Shown: positions 8,154 through 17,300 of the stretch, one piece after another
Layout: the number at the start of each line of letters is the position of its first letter
How positions within the stretch are numbered: position 1 is the stretch's first letter
NCBI RefSeq assembly: GCF_001668725.1
Contig: NZ_LZKL01000110.1
Location: 1-35,616 of the forward strand
Source of the DNA: Mycobacterium sp. E787
GTDB lineage: Bacteria; Actinomycetota; Actinomycetes; Mycobacteriales; Mycobacteriaceae
Length of the DNA: 35,616 nucleotides
Direction of reading: 5' to 3'
Made by a program: the position numbers and the translations under genes
Notes under the pieces: model-generated
The model's input: the letters and a program-made list of their open reading frames with translations, nothing else
What the model was told of the DNA's origin: nothing
The model's database searches: none

Positions 8154-8170
8154 AATGACCTGTGGTCATT
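8154..8170. promoter_or_regulatory. Operator-like perfect inverted repeat
   Basis: AATGACCTGTGGTCATT: two perfect 7-bp arms around a 3-bp spacer, inside the 332-bp gap (8069-8400) between the LSDAT gene and the membrane-protein gene at 8401. The size and symmetry suit a dimeric repressor such as a TetR-, GntR- or MarR-type protein, but no regulator gene is in the window. The remainder of this gap holds nothing else I can support; a 97-codon ORF from 8162 looks spurious. Confidence 0.45.
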
Positions 8171-8400
8171 GAAAACGTCGCGGCGCAAACCCCTCGCCTG
8201 AAGCGTGCGGCGGTCGTAAACTTCGAGTGCGCAAATTCCGCCTTTTTGGGGGCTGCTTATGCGACCGAATACAACGCCGACCGATCGGGCCCCAGATCGG
8301 CCAACGGCTTGCGGTCCCGGCTTGCTCCGTGTGTTCGCAACCACCGGTCCGCCGGTGATCCTTCGCATGCAGCTTCCGAAAAACCGGAGAGGTACGAACA

Positions 8401-10014
8401 ATGGTCAATCCGACTAGCCCCGCTTCCTCGGAGCCGCGTCGACCAGTGGCGCTGATGGGAACGTTGATGCCGCATCTGGCGGAGCGACGCCATCACCTCT
8501 ACCGCAACGTGACCGGGCTCGCATTGGTGGCCGCCTTGATCGCCGCCGCCCTGGGCTCGTTGCCGGTGGCGTTGGTGTTGGCTGCGGTCGCACTGCCGGC
8601 GGCGGTGTTGGTCTACATCCACGATCACCGGCTGTGGCACGACGAGCCGATCACGATCATCGTGTTGGCCTTCGGGCTCGCGCTGGTCCTCGGAGTCGGC
8701 GTGGGGCTGCTGGAAACGTATTTCGTCGACTCCGTCGTGGCGTGGGGCGCGCCGGGATACCACTTGCCGCCGGTCTCCCGGATCCTGAAGCTGGGCCTGG
8801 TCCTGCCGGTGGTGGCGTTCGCGGCGGTTCTGATCGCCCCGCTGCTGATCAGCACGCGGTCGGCGTTTCGCCATCCGTTGGATGTCGTGGTGTCCTGTTC
8901 GCTGGCTGGTGCGGCGTTCTCCCTGGGCCTCAGTGTCGTCGTGCAGCATGGAGCGTTCACCCACGTGCAGGCCACCACTGGCGACCCCGCGCACGTGGCC
9001 TTCATCGCGTTGACGCTCGGCTTTTTGCAGCCGATCATCTTCGCGACCGCCGCCATGGTGGGCGTGCTCGGGTTGCGCGTCCCGGGCGTCAACACGGTGG
9101 TGGGGGTCCTCGAGGGCCTGGCGCTGGTGGTGGCGTACGAGTTGGCCACCACGCTGCTGCAGCCGTACGGGACGCGCGGGATCGTGCTGACGGCGTTGGC
9201 CGCGTTCCTGTTGGCCGGCGCGGGAATGTGGGCCGCTCGCAACGCATTGCAGGCCGCGACGGTCGCCGATTCGGACCAAGCCCAAACGGCCGGGGAGCGT
9301 GAGGAGTTCGAGCATCGGCTGCACGCGGCCGCGATGGCGGCTGTCATCGTCGTGGTGGTGGCGGTCGCCGCGGCGATCAGCCTGGCCGTCGCGGAGGGCG
9401 GCGCCTCGACGCCTCCGACACCCCCGGGGCATGGCGGCACGATCGCGCCCGGCGCAGCGGCCGCGGCCGGCGCCCTCCTGCCGGCGCCGGGACGGCCGGG
9501 TGAACTGCGTTCGGGCAACATGCATCTGGCGTCCGTCACCAAACCCCTTGCCCTCTCGTTCGGCCCGATCGACCTCGGAAGCGGAGTGTCCGTGGCCCCC
9601 GCCCAGGGCTGGACGATCCTGAATCGGGACCGGCAGTGGGTCGACCTGATCAACGCCGGCCACGACGCCATCGTTTATGCCTCCGTCGGCAAAGCCAATA
9701 CGCAAGACATCGTCAGCGAAGCGAACACGCTGATCAACCAGAACATCCGAAGCGGCGGCTTGACCAACGTCCAGCAGAATTCCTCGGCGCGGCCGGTGCC
9801 GCTGCAAGGCAAGAACTTTCAACAACTGATCGAGTTGGACTACACCGCCGACGCCCAAACCAACCAGGGCACAATGCAGATCTGGGGAGGATGGATAGTC
9901 CTGTACAACTCCTCGACCGAGATCTCCGCCTTCTACAATTACTTCGCCAACAGCCAGGACACATTCAAATCGTCCCTGCCGGACGCCGGGAGCATGCTGG
10001 TCTCGATGGAGTGA
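8401..10014 (+). CDS. Polytopic membrane protein with exported C-terminal domain (PrsW-like layout, unassigned)
   Basis: 537 aa. GGAGAGG at 8385-8391 supports ATG 8401. Residues about 38-300 contain seven or eight hydrophobic spans. The segment YIHDHRLWHDEP followed by a long span resembles the start of actinobacterial PrsW-like membrane proteins, but I do not see the EExxK and HxxxD protease motifs, so peptidase activity is not supported. After a charged stretch (EREEFEHRLHAA) another span at about 312-332 leads to a Pro/Gly/Ala-rich linker and a soluble C-terminal domain of about 190 residues rich in Asn, Gln and Ser, with WIVLYNSSTEISAFYNYFA near the end. That domain is probably outside the membrane. 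It lies 122 bp upstream of the TIR-WD40 array on the same strand, so it may be an accessory membrane component of it. Function unknown. Confidence 0.6.
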   Translation: MVNPTSPASSEPRRPVALMGTLMPHLAERRHHLYRNVTGLALVAALIAAALGSLPVALVLAAVALPAAVLVYIHDHRLWHDEPITIIVLAFGLALVLGVGVGLLETYFVDSVVAWGAPGYHLPPVSRILKLGLVLPVVAFAAVLIAPLLISTRSAFRHPLDVVVSCSLAGAAFSLGLSVVVQHGAFTHVQATTGDPAHVAFIALTLGFLQPIIFATAAMVGVLGLRVPGVNTVVGVLEGLALVVAYELATTLLQPYGTRGIVLTALAAFLLAGAGMWAARNALQAATVADSDQAQTAGEREEFEHRLHAAAMAAVIVVVVAVAAAISLAVAEGGASTPPTPPGHGGTIAPGAAAAAGALLPAPGRPGELRSGNMHLASVTKPLALSFGPIDLGSGVSVAPAQGWTILNRDRQWVDLINAGHDAIVYASVGKANTQDIVSEANTLINQNIRSGGLTNVQQNSSARPVPLQGKNFQQLIELDYTADAQTNQGTMQIWGGWIVLYNSSTEISAFYNYFANSQDTFKSSLPDAGSMLVSME

Positions 10015-10136
10015 CGAGAAGATCTGGTTGGCACGGGCGTGCGGCAAATGCTGATTGACCGGTCGGCGCTTTCCGGGTGGTGTCAGGCCCGGTGCGCCGG
10101 CCGGGCCGCACGCTACATGGGCGATTGGACACCGTC

Positions 10137-13100
10137 GTGCTGCGAATCTTCCTGAGCCATTCCAGCCTGGACAGCCGTCAGGCGGTGGCCCTGAAGCAGT
10201 GGCTGTCGCTGAGGCGACCGCAGCTGGCCAACGAGATCTTCCTCGACATCGACACCCGCACGGGCCTGCAGCTGGGAGATCGATGGAAGGGCCAGCTCTT
10301 CGCCAGCAATGCCCGGTGCGAGCTGGTGATCTGCCTGCTGTCGCGGAACTGGGAGGCTTCCCACGAATGCAAGGCGGAGTACCGGATCGCCGAGGGCTTG
10401 GGCAAACGAATCCTCTGCGTGCGCCTGGAGGACGTCGCCGACACCGACATCAGTTCCGAATGGCGGCGGTTCGACCTTTTTGCCGACGGCCCGCACACGG
10501 AACTTGATGTCGCGGCGGCGCCGGAGCTGGCCCGGCTGGGGGACGTGGGAGAGCCGGTGCGGTTCAACACCACCGTCCTCGAGGAGGTGCGCAGGGCGGT
10601 CGAGGGCAGCGGCGTCGGACCGGAGAATTTCGTCTGGCCACCCGACGAGGATCGGACGCGCGCGCCGTATCGGGGCTGGGAACCGTTCGAAAGCATCGAT
10701 GCGGCAGTGTTTTTCGGTCGCGACGCGGCCATCGTGCGCGGGGTCGACGAATTGCGCGCGATGCGCCTGGCCGGGACCAAGTCGCTGTTCGTCGTGCTCG
10801 GCCCGTCCGGAAGCGGTAAGTCCTCCTACCTCCGGGCCGGCCTGATCCCGCGACTGCAGCGCGAGGACGGCCGCTTCGCGGTGCTGGGGATCCTGCGTCC
10901 GGAGCGCGCCGCGCTGACCGGGGACCGCGGCCTCGGCGCGGCCATTCACACCGCACGAGCGGCGCTCGACTTGCCGGGCCCGCCACTCGACGAGGTCAAC
11001 CGGGCCTGCCTGGACGAACCGGAACGGGTTCGGCAACTGCTGATCGAGCTGCGCTCCGCGGCGATGCAGCGCTTGGGCCAAGCCGGCGGTGAGGGGTCGG
11101 CGCCGACGCTGATCCTGCCGGTGGACCAGGCGGAGGAATTGTTCGCCGCGGACGCCGGACCGCAAGCCGAGCTCTTCCTCCACCGGATCGCCGGGCTGGC
11201 CCACCGGCTCAACGCCGAGGACACCGGCCTGATCATCGCCGCCACCATCCGCACCGACCGCTACGAGGTGATGCAGAACCATCCCGCCCTCGCCGGGCTG
11301 GCCACCACGTTGTTCAACGAGCTGAAACCGATGCCGCCGACCGAGTTCCGCGAAGTCATCGTCGGCCCGGCCCGGCGCGGTGAGACCGCCGGCGAACAAC
11401 TGCGCTTCGCCCCGGCCCTCGTCCAGCGGCTGATCGCCGACGCCAGCGAGGGCGCGGACAGCCTGCCGTTGCTCTCCCTGACGCTGGCGCGGCTGTACGG
11501 CGACTGGCGAGAGCGCCGACAGGAAGGCGCCGCGGCCGGCGAGCTGACCCCCGCCGACTACGACGCGATGGGCGCAATGCGCAACGTCGTCAACAACGAA
11601 GTCGAGGCGGTGTTGGCCGAGGATCCCGCGCGGCGCCGGCACCAGCTCGACCTCCTGCGGTCGGCGTTCATCCCGTGGCTGGCGACGGTGAACCCCGACA
11701 GCGACCAGCCGATGCGGCGCGTGGCGCGCTATCGCGATCTACCCGCGGAAGGCCGCCCCTTGATCGACGCGCTGGTGGAGCGGAGGCTGCTGGTCCGCGA
11801 CCAGCGTGACGGCGAGGTGGTCGTCGAGGTGGCCCTGGAAAGCTTTCTGCGCCAATGGGAATCGCTGGCCGGCTGGCTGCGTCAGGAACGCCAGCACCTG
11901 ATCACCATCGACGACGTGGAACGCGGCGCTGCGGCCTGGCAGGCCCACTGGCACGACCCGGCGTGGCTGTTGAGCGGCACCCGGCTCACCGACGCCGAAA
12001 CCCTGGAGGGCATGCCGCAATTCGGACAGCGCCTCGCCGGCACCCGCGGTTACCTCGCGGCATCGCGGTACGCCGCGGAGGCGACCGCGGCGGCCGAGGA
12101 ATCCTATCGGCAAACGCAACTGCGCAACGCCCGGGAGCGCGAACACACCGCCGATGCCCACGCCGCCGCCCTGGGCCGGCGCTCGCGCATCCTCCGCCGC
12201 GCGCTGGCGGGCACCGCCGTGGTGGCCGTCATCGCGATCGTGGGGGCGATCATGGCCGTGGTCAACACGTCCAAGCTGCACGCGGCCGAGCGACAGGCGC
12301 AAAGCCGGTTCTACGACGTGACCGCCGCCCGCCTGCGCGCCGAGGCGGCCGACATGCTCGCCGGATCGGCTCCCGGCGGGGACATCCGCGCGTTCGACGA
12401 GCTGCTCGCCGCCCACGCGTTGGCGGGCGCCCCCGACGATCGCCCGCTGGTGCACGCCGCCGCCGAACGTGTCACCACGCTCAAGATCATCGACACCGGC
12501 ACGGTCGTGCTCGGCATCGCCCAAAACGGGGGCCGCATCGCCAGCGCCGGCCGGGACAACATGGTGCACCTGTGGGACGCGGCCACCGGCCGGGCGCTCG
12601 GGGCGCCACTGCGGGGACACACCAAGCCCGTGATGAGCGTGGCGTTCAGCCCCGACGGGCATCGCCTGGCCACCGCCAGCGAAGACAACACCCTGCGGAT
12701 ATGGGACGCCGCCACGGGGCGGTCCATCGGCGCCCCCCTGACGGGTCACACAGATTGGGTGACCAATGTGGCGTTCAGTCCGGACGGGCGCCGGCTGGTT
12801 TCGTCCAGCGACGACGACACGCTGCGCCTGTGGGACGCCGACACCGGGCGACAGATCGGGGATCCCCTGACCGGGCATACCGCCAGCGTCAACAGCGTGG
12901 CCTTCAGCCCCGACGGACACCGGCTGGCCAGCGCCGGCTCCGACCGCACGGCGCGAATCTGGGACGCCGACACCGGGAAGCAGATCGGCGCGCCGCTGGC
13001 CGAACACGACGCCACCGTGTGGTGCGTGGCCTTCAGCCCCGACGGGCGCCGGCTGGCGACCGGAGGCGCCGACCGCATGGTGCGGCTCTGGGACGTCGAC

Positions 13101-14372
13101 AGCGGAAAACCGATCGGCAATTCGATGGCCGGCCACACCCAGGACGTGACCGCGGTGGCGTTCAGCCCCGACGGGCGCCGGCTGGTGAGCGGCAGCACCG
13201 ACAACACGCTCCAAATCTGGGACGCCGACACCCGGCAGCCCCTCGGGCCGGCGATCACGGGGCACACCATGTCGGTGGACGCGGTGGAGTTCACCCCGGA
13301 CGGCCACCGCCTCGTCAGCGCCGCCGACGATCAGACGGTCCGGATATGGGACGCCGACCAGCCGCTCACCGGCCACACCGGGACCATTTTCGGTGTCGCG
13401 TTCAGCCCGGACGGGCATCGCCTCGCCACGGGCAGCGGTGACCACACCCTTCGACTGTGGAACCTCGACACCCTCCAACCCGTCGGAGCCCCGCTGAGCG
13501 GTCACACCGACGACGTGACGGGTGTGGCGTTCAGTCCCGACGGCCACCGCCTGGCGTCGTCGAGCTGGGATGGGACGGTGCGGCTGTGGGATGCCGACAC
13601 CGGCCGGCAGATCGGGGCGCCGCTGATAGGCACCGGCAAGGTGAGCAAGGTGGTGTTCAGCCCCGACGGGCACCGCCTGGCCTCGGCGGGCTGGGATGGG
13701 ACGGTGCGGCTGTGGGACGCCGACGCCGGGCGGCCCATCGGCGCGCCGATGACCGGGCACGCCTCAACCGTGACGGGTGTGGCGTTCACCCCCGACGGCC
13801 GCCGGATCGCCAGCTCGAGCTGGGACGGCACCGTGCGGCTGTGGGACGCCGACAGCGGCCGGGCCCTGCAGACCCTGCGCATCGTCACCACCGATCTCAT
13901 CTGCCTCGCGATCAGTCCGGACGGGCACCGGCTGGTGACCGGCAGCAGGGACGGAACGCTGCAGGAATGGAACCTCGACACCGGCCGCACGGCCGGCGCA
14001 CCGACCGGCGGGCATATCGACGCCGTCACCGCCGTCGCGTTCAGTCCGGATGGTCGCCGGCTGGCCAGCGCGAGTATCGACCACACGATCCGGTTATGGG
14101 ATGCCCGCACCGGGGACGCGCTGATGCAGCCCCTGGTCGGGCACGACGGCGGGGTGTGGGCGGTGGCCTTCGCCCCCGACGGCCAACGGCTCGCCAGCGG
14201 CGGCGTGGACGCCACCGTGCGGGTGTGGCCTCTCGTCGCCGACTCGAACGCCCTGTGCGACAAGATGATTGCCAACATCAGCCAAAAAGACTGGCGCGCA
14301 TGGGTTTCTCCCGACATCCCCTATGTCCGGCTCTGCCCCGGACTGCCGACCGGCCCGGGCGAATCGTCATGA
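10137..14372 (+). CDS. TIR - nSTAND ATPase - TM - 14x WD40 receptor-like protein, copy 1
   Basis: About 1411 aa. Residues 3-130: TIR domain starting RIFLSHSS, with the putative NADase glutamate Glu81 in ECKAEY. Residues about 170-560: STAND-type ATPase, introduced by APYRGWEPF and FFGRDAA. Walker A GPSGSGKSS is at 222-230 and Walker B-like LPVDQAEELF has Asp330. Residues about 630-685 are charged and coiled. A 21-residue hydrophobic span (about 689-709) follows RRSRILRR, so by the positive-inside rule the N-terminal half is cytoplasmic. After a stalk (LRAEAADMLAGSAPGGDIRAF) come 14 WD40 repeats from about 785; the seventh is short. The tail has LCDK and LCPGLP cysteines. Start uncertain: GTG 10137 abuts the TIR domain; GTG 10077 is possible. 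Likely an NAD-consuming STAND immune receptor; the trigger is unknown. Confidence 0.85.
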   Translation: MLRIFLSHSSLDSRQAVALKQWLSLRRPQLANEIFLDIDTRTGLQLGDRWKGQLFASNARCELVICLLSRNWEASHECKAEYRIAEGLGKRILCVRLEDVADTDISSEWRRFDLFADGPHTELDVAAAPELARLGDVGEPVRFNTTVLEEVRRAVEGSGVGPENFVWPPDEDRTRAPYRGWEPFESIDAAVFFGRDAAIVRGVDELRAMRLAGTKSLFVVLGPSGSGKSSYLRAGLIPRLQREDGRFAVLGILRPERAALTGDRGLGAAIHTARAALDLPGPPLDEVNRACLDEPERVRQLLIELRSAAMQRLGQAGGEGSAPTLILPVDQAEELFAADAGPQAELFLHRIAGLAHRLNAEDTGLIIAATIRTDRYEVMQNHPALAGLATTLFNELKPMPPTEFREVIVGPARRGETAGEQLRFAPALVQRLIADASEGADSLPLLSLTLARLYGDWRERRQEGAAAGELTPADYDAMGAMRNVVNNEVEAVLAEDPARRRHQLDLLRSAFIPWLATVNPDSDQPMRRVARYRDLPAEGRPLIDALVERRLLVRDQRDGEVVVEVALESFLRQWESLAGWLRQERQHLITIDDVERGAAAWQAHWHDPAWLLSGTRLTDAETLEGMPQFGQRLAGTRGYLAASRYAAEATAAAEESYRQTQLRNAREREHTADAHAAALGRRSRILRRALAGTAVVAVIAIVGAIMAVVNTSKLHAAERQAQSRFYDVTAARLRAEAADMLAGSAPGGDIRAFDELLAAHALAGAPDDRPLVHAAAERVTTLKIIDTGTVVLGIAQNGGRIASAGRDNMVHLWDAATGRALGAPLRGHTKPVMSVAFSPDGHRLATASEDNTLRIWDAATGRSIGAPLTGHTDWVTNVAFSPDGRRLVSSSDDDTLRLWDADTGRQIGDPLTGHTASVNSVAFSPDGHRLASAGSDRTARIWDADTGKQIGAPLAEHDATVWCVAFSPDGRRLATGGADRMVRLWDVDSGKPIGNSMAGHTQDVTAVAFSPDGRRLVSGSTDNTLQIWDADTRQPLGPAITGHTMSVDAVEFTPDGHRLVSAADDQTVRIWDADQPLTGHTGTIFGVAFSPDGHRLATGSGDHTLRLWNLDTLQPVGAPLSGHTDDVTGVAFSPDGHRLASSSWDGTVRLWDADTGRQIGAPLIGTGKVSKVVFSPDGHRLASAGWDGTVRLWDADAGRPIGAPMTGHASTVTGVAFTPDGRRIASSSWDGTVRLWDADSGRALQTLRIVTTDLICLAISPDGHRLVTGSRDGTLQEWNLDTGRTAGAPTGGHIDAVTAVAFSPDGRRLASASIDHTIRLWDARTGDALMQPLVGHDGGVWAVAFAPDGQRLASGGVDATVRVWPLVADSNALCDKMIANISQKDWRAWVSPDIPYVRLCPGLPTGPGESS

Positions 14373-14377
14373 CAATC

Positions 14378-14383
14378 GGGAAG
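14378..14383 (+). promoter_or_regulatory. Ribosome-binding site deciding the start of TIR-nSTAND copy 2
   Basis: A GGGAAG-like purine run lies about 6 bp before ATG 14389. Translation from this ATG begins MSRVFVSHS, exactly at the first strand of the TIR domain, while the in-frame extension upstream only overlaps the end of the previous gene. Confidence 0.55.
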
Positions 14384-14388
14384 TGGCC

Positions 14389-17300
14389 ATGTCGCGCGTC
14401 TTCGTGAGTCATTCGGCGGAGGACCGCCGCGCGGCGATCGCGTTGAGAAACTGGCTGTGCGAGCACCGGCCGCAACTCGTCAACGAGATCTTCCTGGACC
14501 TCGGCCCCGACTCGGTGACCGGTTCGGCGGCGCGGTGGAAGCGCGAGCTGTTCAAAAACGATTCCCGCTGCGAGGCGGTGATCTGCCTGGTCTCAGCCGC
14601 CTGGCAGGCGTCCGCCCAGTGCAGGGCCGAATACCGCACCAGCGAGGGTCTCGGCAAACAGATTCTCGTCGCCCGGCTCGAGGACACCGGGCCCTCGGAC
14701 ATCACCTCCGAATGGCAGCGCTGCGACCTGTTCGCCGTCGGCCCACAAACGCCGATCGAGGTGCCCGGGGCCCCCCCGCTGCGCTTCAACTCCGCGGCGC
14801 TCGATCAACTGCGCCGGGCCATCGCGGGCACCGGGGTGGGGCCGGAGAACTTCGTGTGGCCGCCGGCCGAGGACCCGCTCCGCGCGCCGTACCGCGGCTG
14901 GGAACCGTTCGAAACCCTCGATGCCGGAGTGTTTTTCGGCCGCGACGCGGCGATCGTGCGCGGCCTGGACGAGATGCGCGCGATGCGGCTCGCGGGGGCC
15001 AAGCCACTGTTCGTGGTGCTGGGCCCGTCGGGCAGCGGCAAATCGTCGTTCCTGCGCGCCGGATTGATCCCGCGGCTGCAGCGGGAGGACGGTCGCTTCG
15101 CGGTGCTGGGCATCATGCGCCCCGAACGGGCCGCGCTGACCGGCGAGCACGGTTTCGCGGCCGCCATCCACAGCGCGCGCCAGCGACTCGGACTGCGCGG
15201 AACCCGGCTGGGCGACATCAAGAGGGCCTGCCTGGGCGACCCCGATCGAATCGTGCGGTTGCTGACCGAGGCGCGCTCCGCGGCCGCCAAGCGGCTGGCC
15301 GACGTCGGCCGGGACGGGGCGGCGCCGACGCTCGTGCTGCCGCTCGATCAGGCCGAGGAGCTGTTCTCGGTCGACGCCGGCGACCAGGCCGAGCAGTTCC
15401 TGACCTTGCTCGCCGCGAGCCTGCGCGAGATCAACGCCGCCGGTCTGGGTTTCGTGGTCGCGGCGACGATCCGCACCGACAGCTACGAGGCGATGCAGAA
15501 TCATCGCGCCCTCGACGGCCTCGGCAGCGTGTTGTTCAACGAGTTGCGGCCCATGCCGGCCTCTGAGTTCCGCGACGTCATCGTGGGCCCCGCCGCGCGG
15601 ACCGCGGAGGCCGAGCAGCATGTCCGATTTTCGCCGGCCCTGGTGCAACGCCTGATCGAGGACGCCCGCGAGGGCGCCGACACCCTGCCGCTGCTGTCGC
15701 TGACGCTGGCCCGGCTGTACACCGATTGGCTTGACGCGGATGTCAACGAGCTGACGGTCGATGACTACGAAGCGATGGGCGGCATGCGCGATGTCGTCAA
15801 CAACGAGATCGACGAAATCCTGGCCGACTCTCCGCACGATCGCCGCACCGCGCTGGCGATCCTGCGGTCGGCATTCATCCCGTGGCTGGCCACGATCAAT
15901 CCCGACAGCGATCAGCCGGTGCGGCGGGTGGCGCGCTACCGCGACCTGCCCGAGGACAGCCACCCGCTGATCGACGCGCTCGTCAGGAAACGGCTGATGG
16001 TCCGCGACGAGCGCGACGGCGAGGTCGTCATCGAGGTGGCGCTGGAAAGCCTGCTGCGGCAATGGAACTCGTTGGCAGGGTGGCTGCGCGAGGAGCGGCA
16101 GCACCTGTTGACCGCCGACGACGTGGAGCGCGGCGCCGCCGCCTGGGCCGGCCACGACCGCAACCCCTCGTGGCTGCTGACGGGAACCCGGCTGGTCGAT
16201 GCCGAAAGCCTCGCCGCCACCGCCGAATTCAAAGAGCGGCTGCTCGTCGCGGGGGAGTATCTGCGCGCCTCCCGGGTCGCCGAGGACGCCAGCCGGATGG
16301 CGGAGGCGCGGCGCCGGGAGGCCGAACTTCGCGATGCGCGGGAACGCCAGCAGACCGCCGAGGCCCACGCGGTGGCGCTGCGCCGGCGCTCGCGCGTGCT
16401 GCGCGCCGTGGTGGCCGGTACGGCGGTGGTGGCGGTGATCGCCGTCGTGGGGGCGATCCTGGCGGCGACCGCGTCGGTTCATGCGCGTTCGGCGCGCAGG
16501 CAAGCCCAAAGCCGGTTCCTCGACGCCACCGCCGTGCGGCTGCGCGCCGAGGCCGGGGACATCTTCACCAGATCGGCGCCGGGCGGGGATGTGCGTGCTT
16601 TCCAGGAACTTCTCGCCGCCGACACGTTGGCCAACACCCACGACGATCGCCCGCTCCTGCACGCCGCCGCCGTGCGCTCGAGCACGCTCAAGGTCGCGGA
16701 CACCGGCGCGCGGGTGCTGGCCGTGTCGGTGAGCCCCGACGGGCACCGCCTGGCCACCGGCGGCGATGACAACAACGTGCGATTGTGGAGCGCCGACACC
16801 GGCCAGCCGCTGATGGCGCCGCTGACGGGCCACACCGGCATGGTGACCGGTGTGGCGTTCAGCCCGGACGGTCGCCGGCTGGCCACCTCGAGCCGTGACC
16901 ACACGGTGCGGTTGTGGGACACCGCATCCGGCAAACCCATCGGGAATCCGCTGACCGGGCACACCGACTGGGTGACCAGCGTCGCGTTCGGTCCCGACGG
17001 GCACCGGCTCGCGAGCGGCGCCGACGACATGACGGTGCGGCTGTGGGACGCCGACACCGGCCGGCCCGTGGGGTCACCGCTGACCGGGCACACCGACGTC
17101 GTGACGGGCGTGGCGTTCAGCCCCGACGGCCAGCGGGTGGCCTCCGGCAGCCGCGACAAGACGGTGCGGCAGTGGGACGTCGGCACCGGCCGGCCCGTGG
17201 GAGCACCGCTGGCCGGGCACACCAATCAGGTGCGCAGCGTCGCGTACAGCCCGGACGGGCACCGGCTGGCCAGCGGCGGCGATGACAACAGTGTGCGGTT

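Noticed and set aside
8162..8455. 97-codon plus-strand ORF in the gap before the membrane-protein gene
   Set aside because: No ribosome-binding site or recognisable domain, and it runs out of frame into the well-supported gene at 8401.
8401..10014. Calling this gene a PrsW protease
   Set aside because: The overall layout is similar but the EExxK and HxxxD motifs are not seen.
11739..13760. 673-codon open frame on the minus strand across the WD40 region (and an 803-codon one at 14593-17004)
   Set aside because: Low-complexity His/Pro/Arg/Val translations that repeat with the WD40 period; they mirror the coding strand of high-GC repeats and have no recognisable domain.
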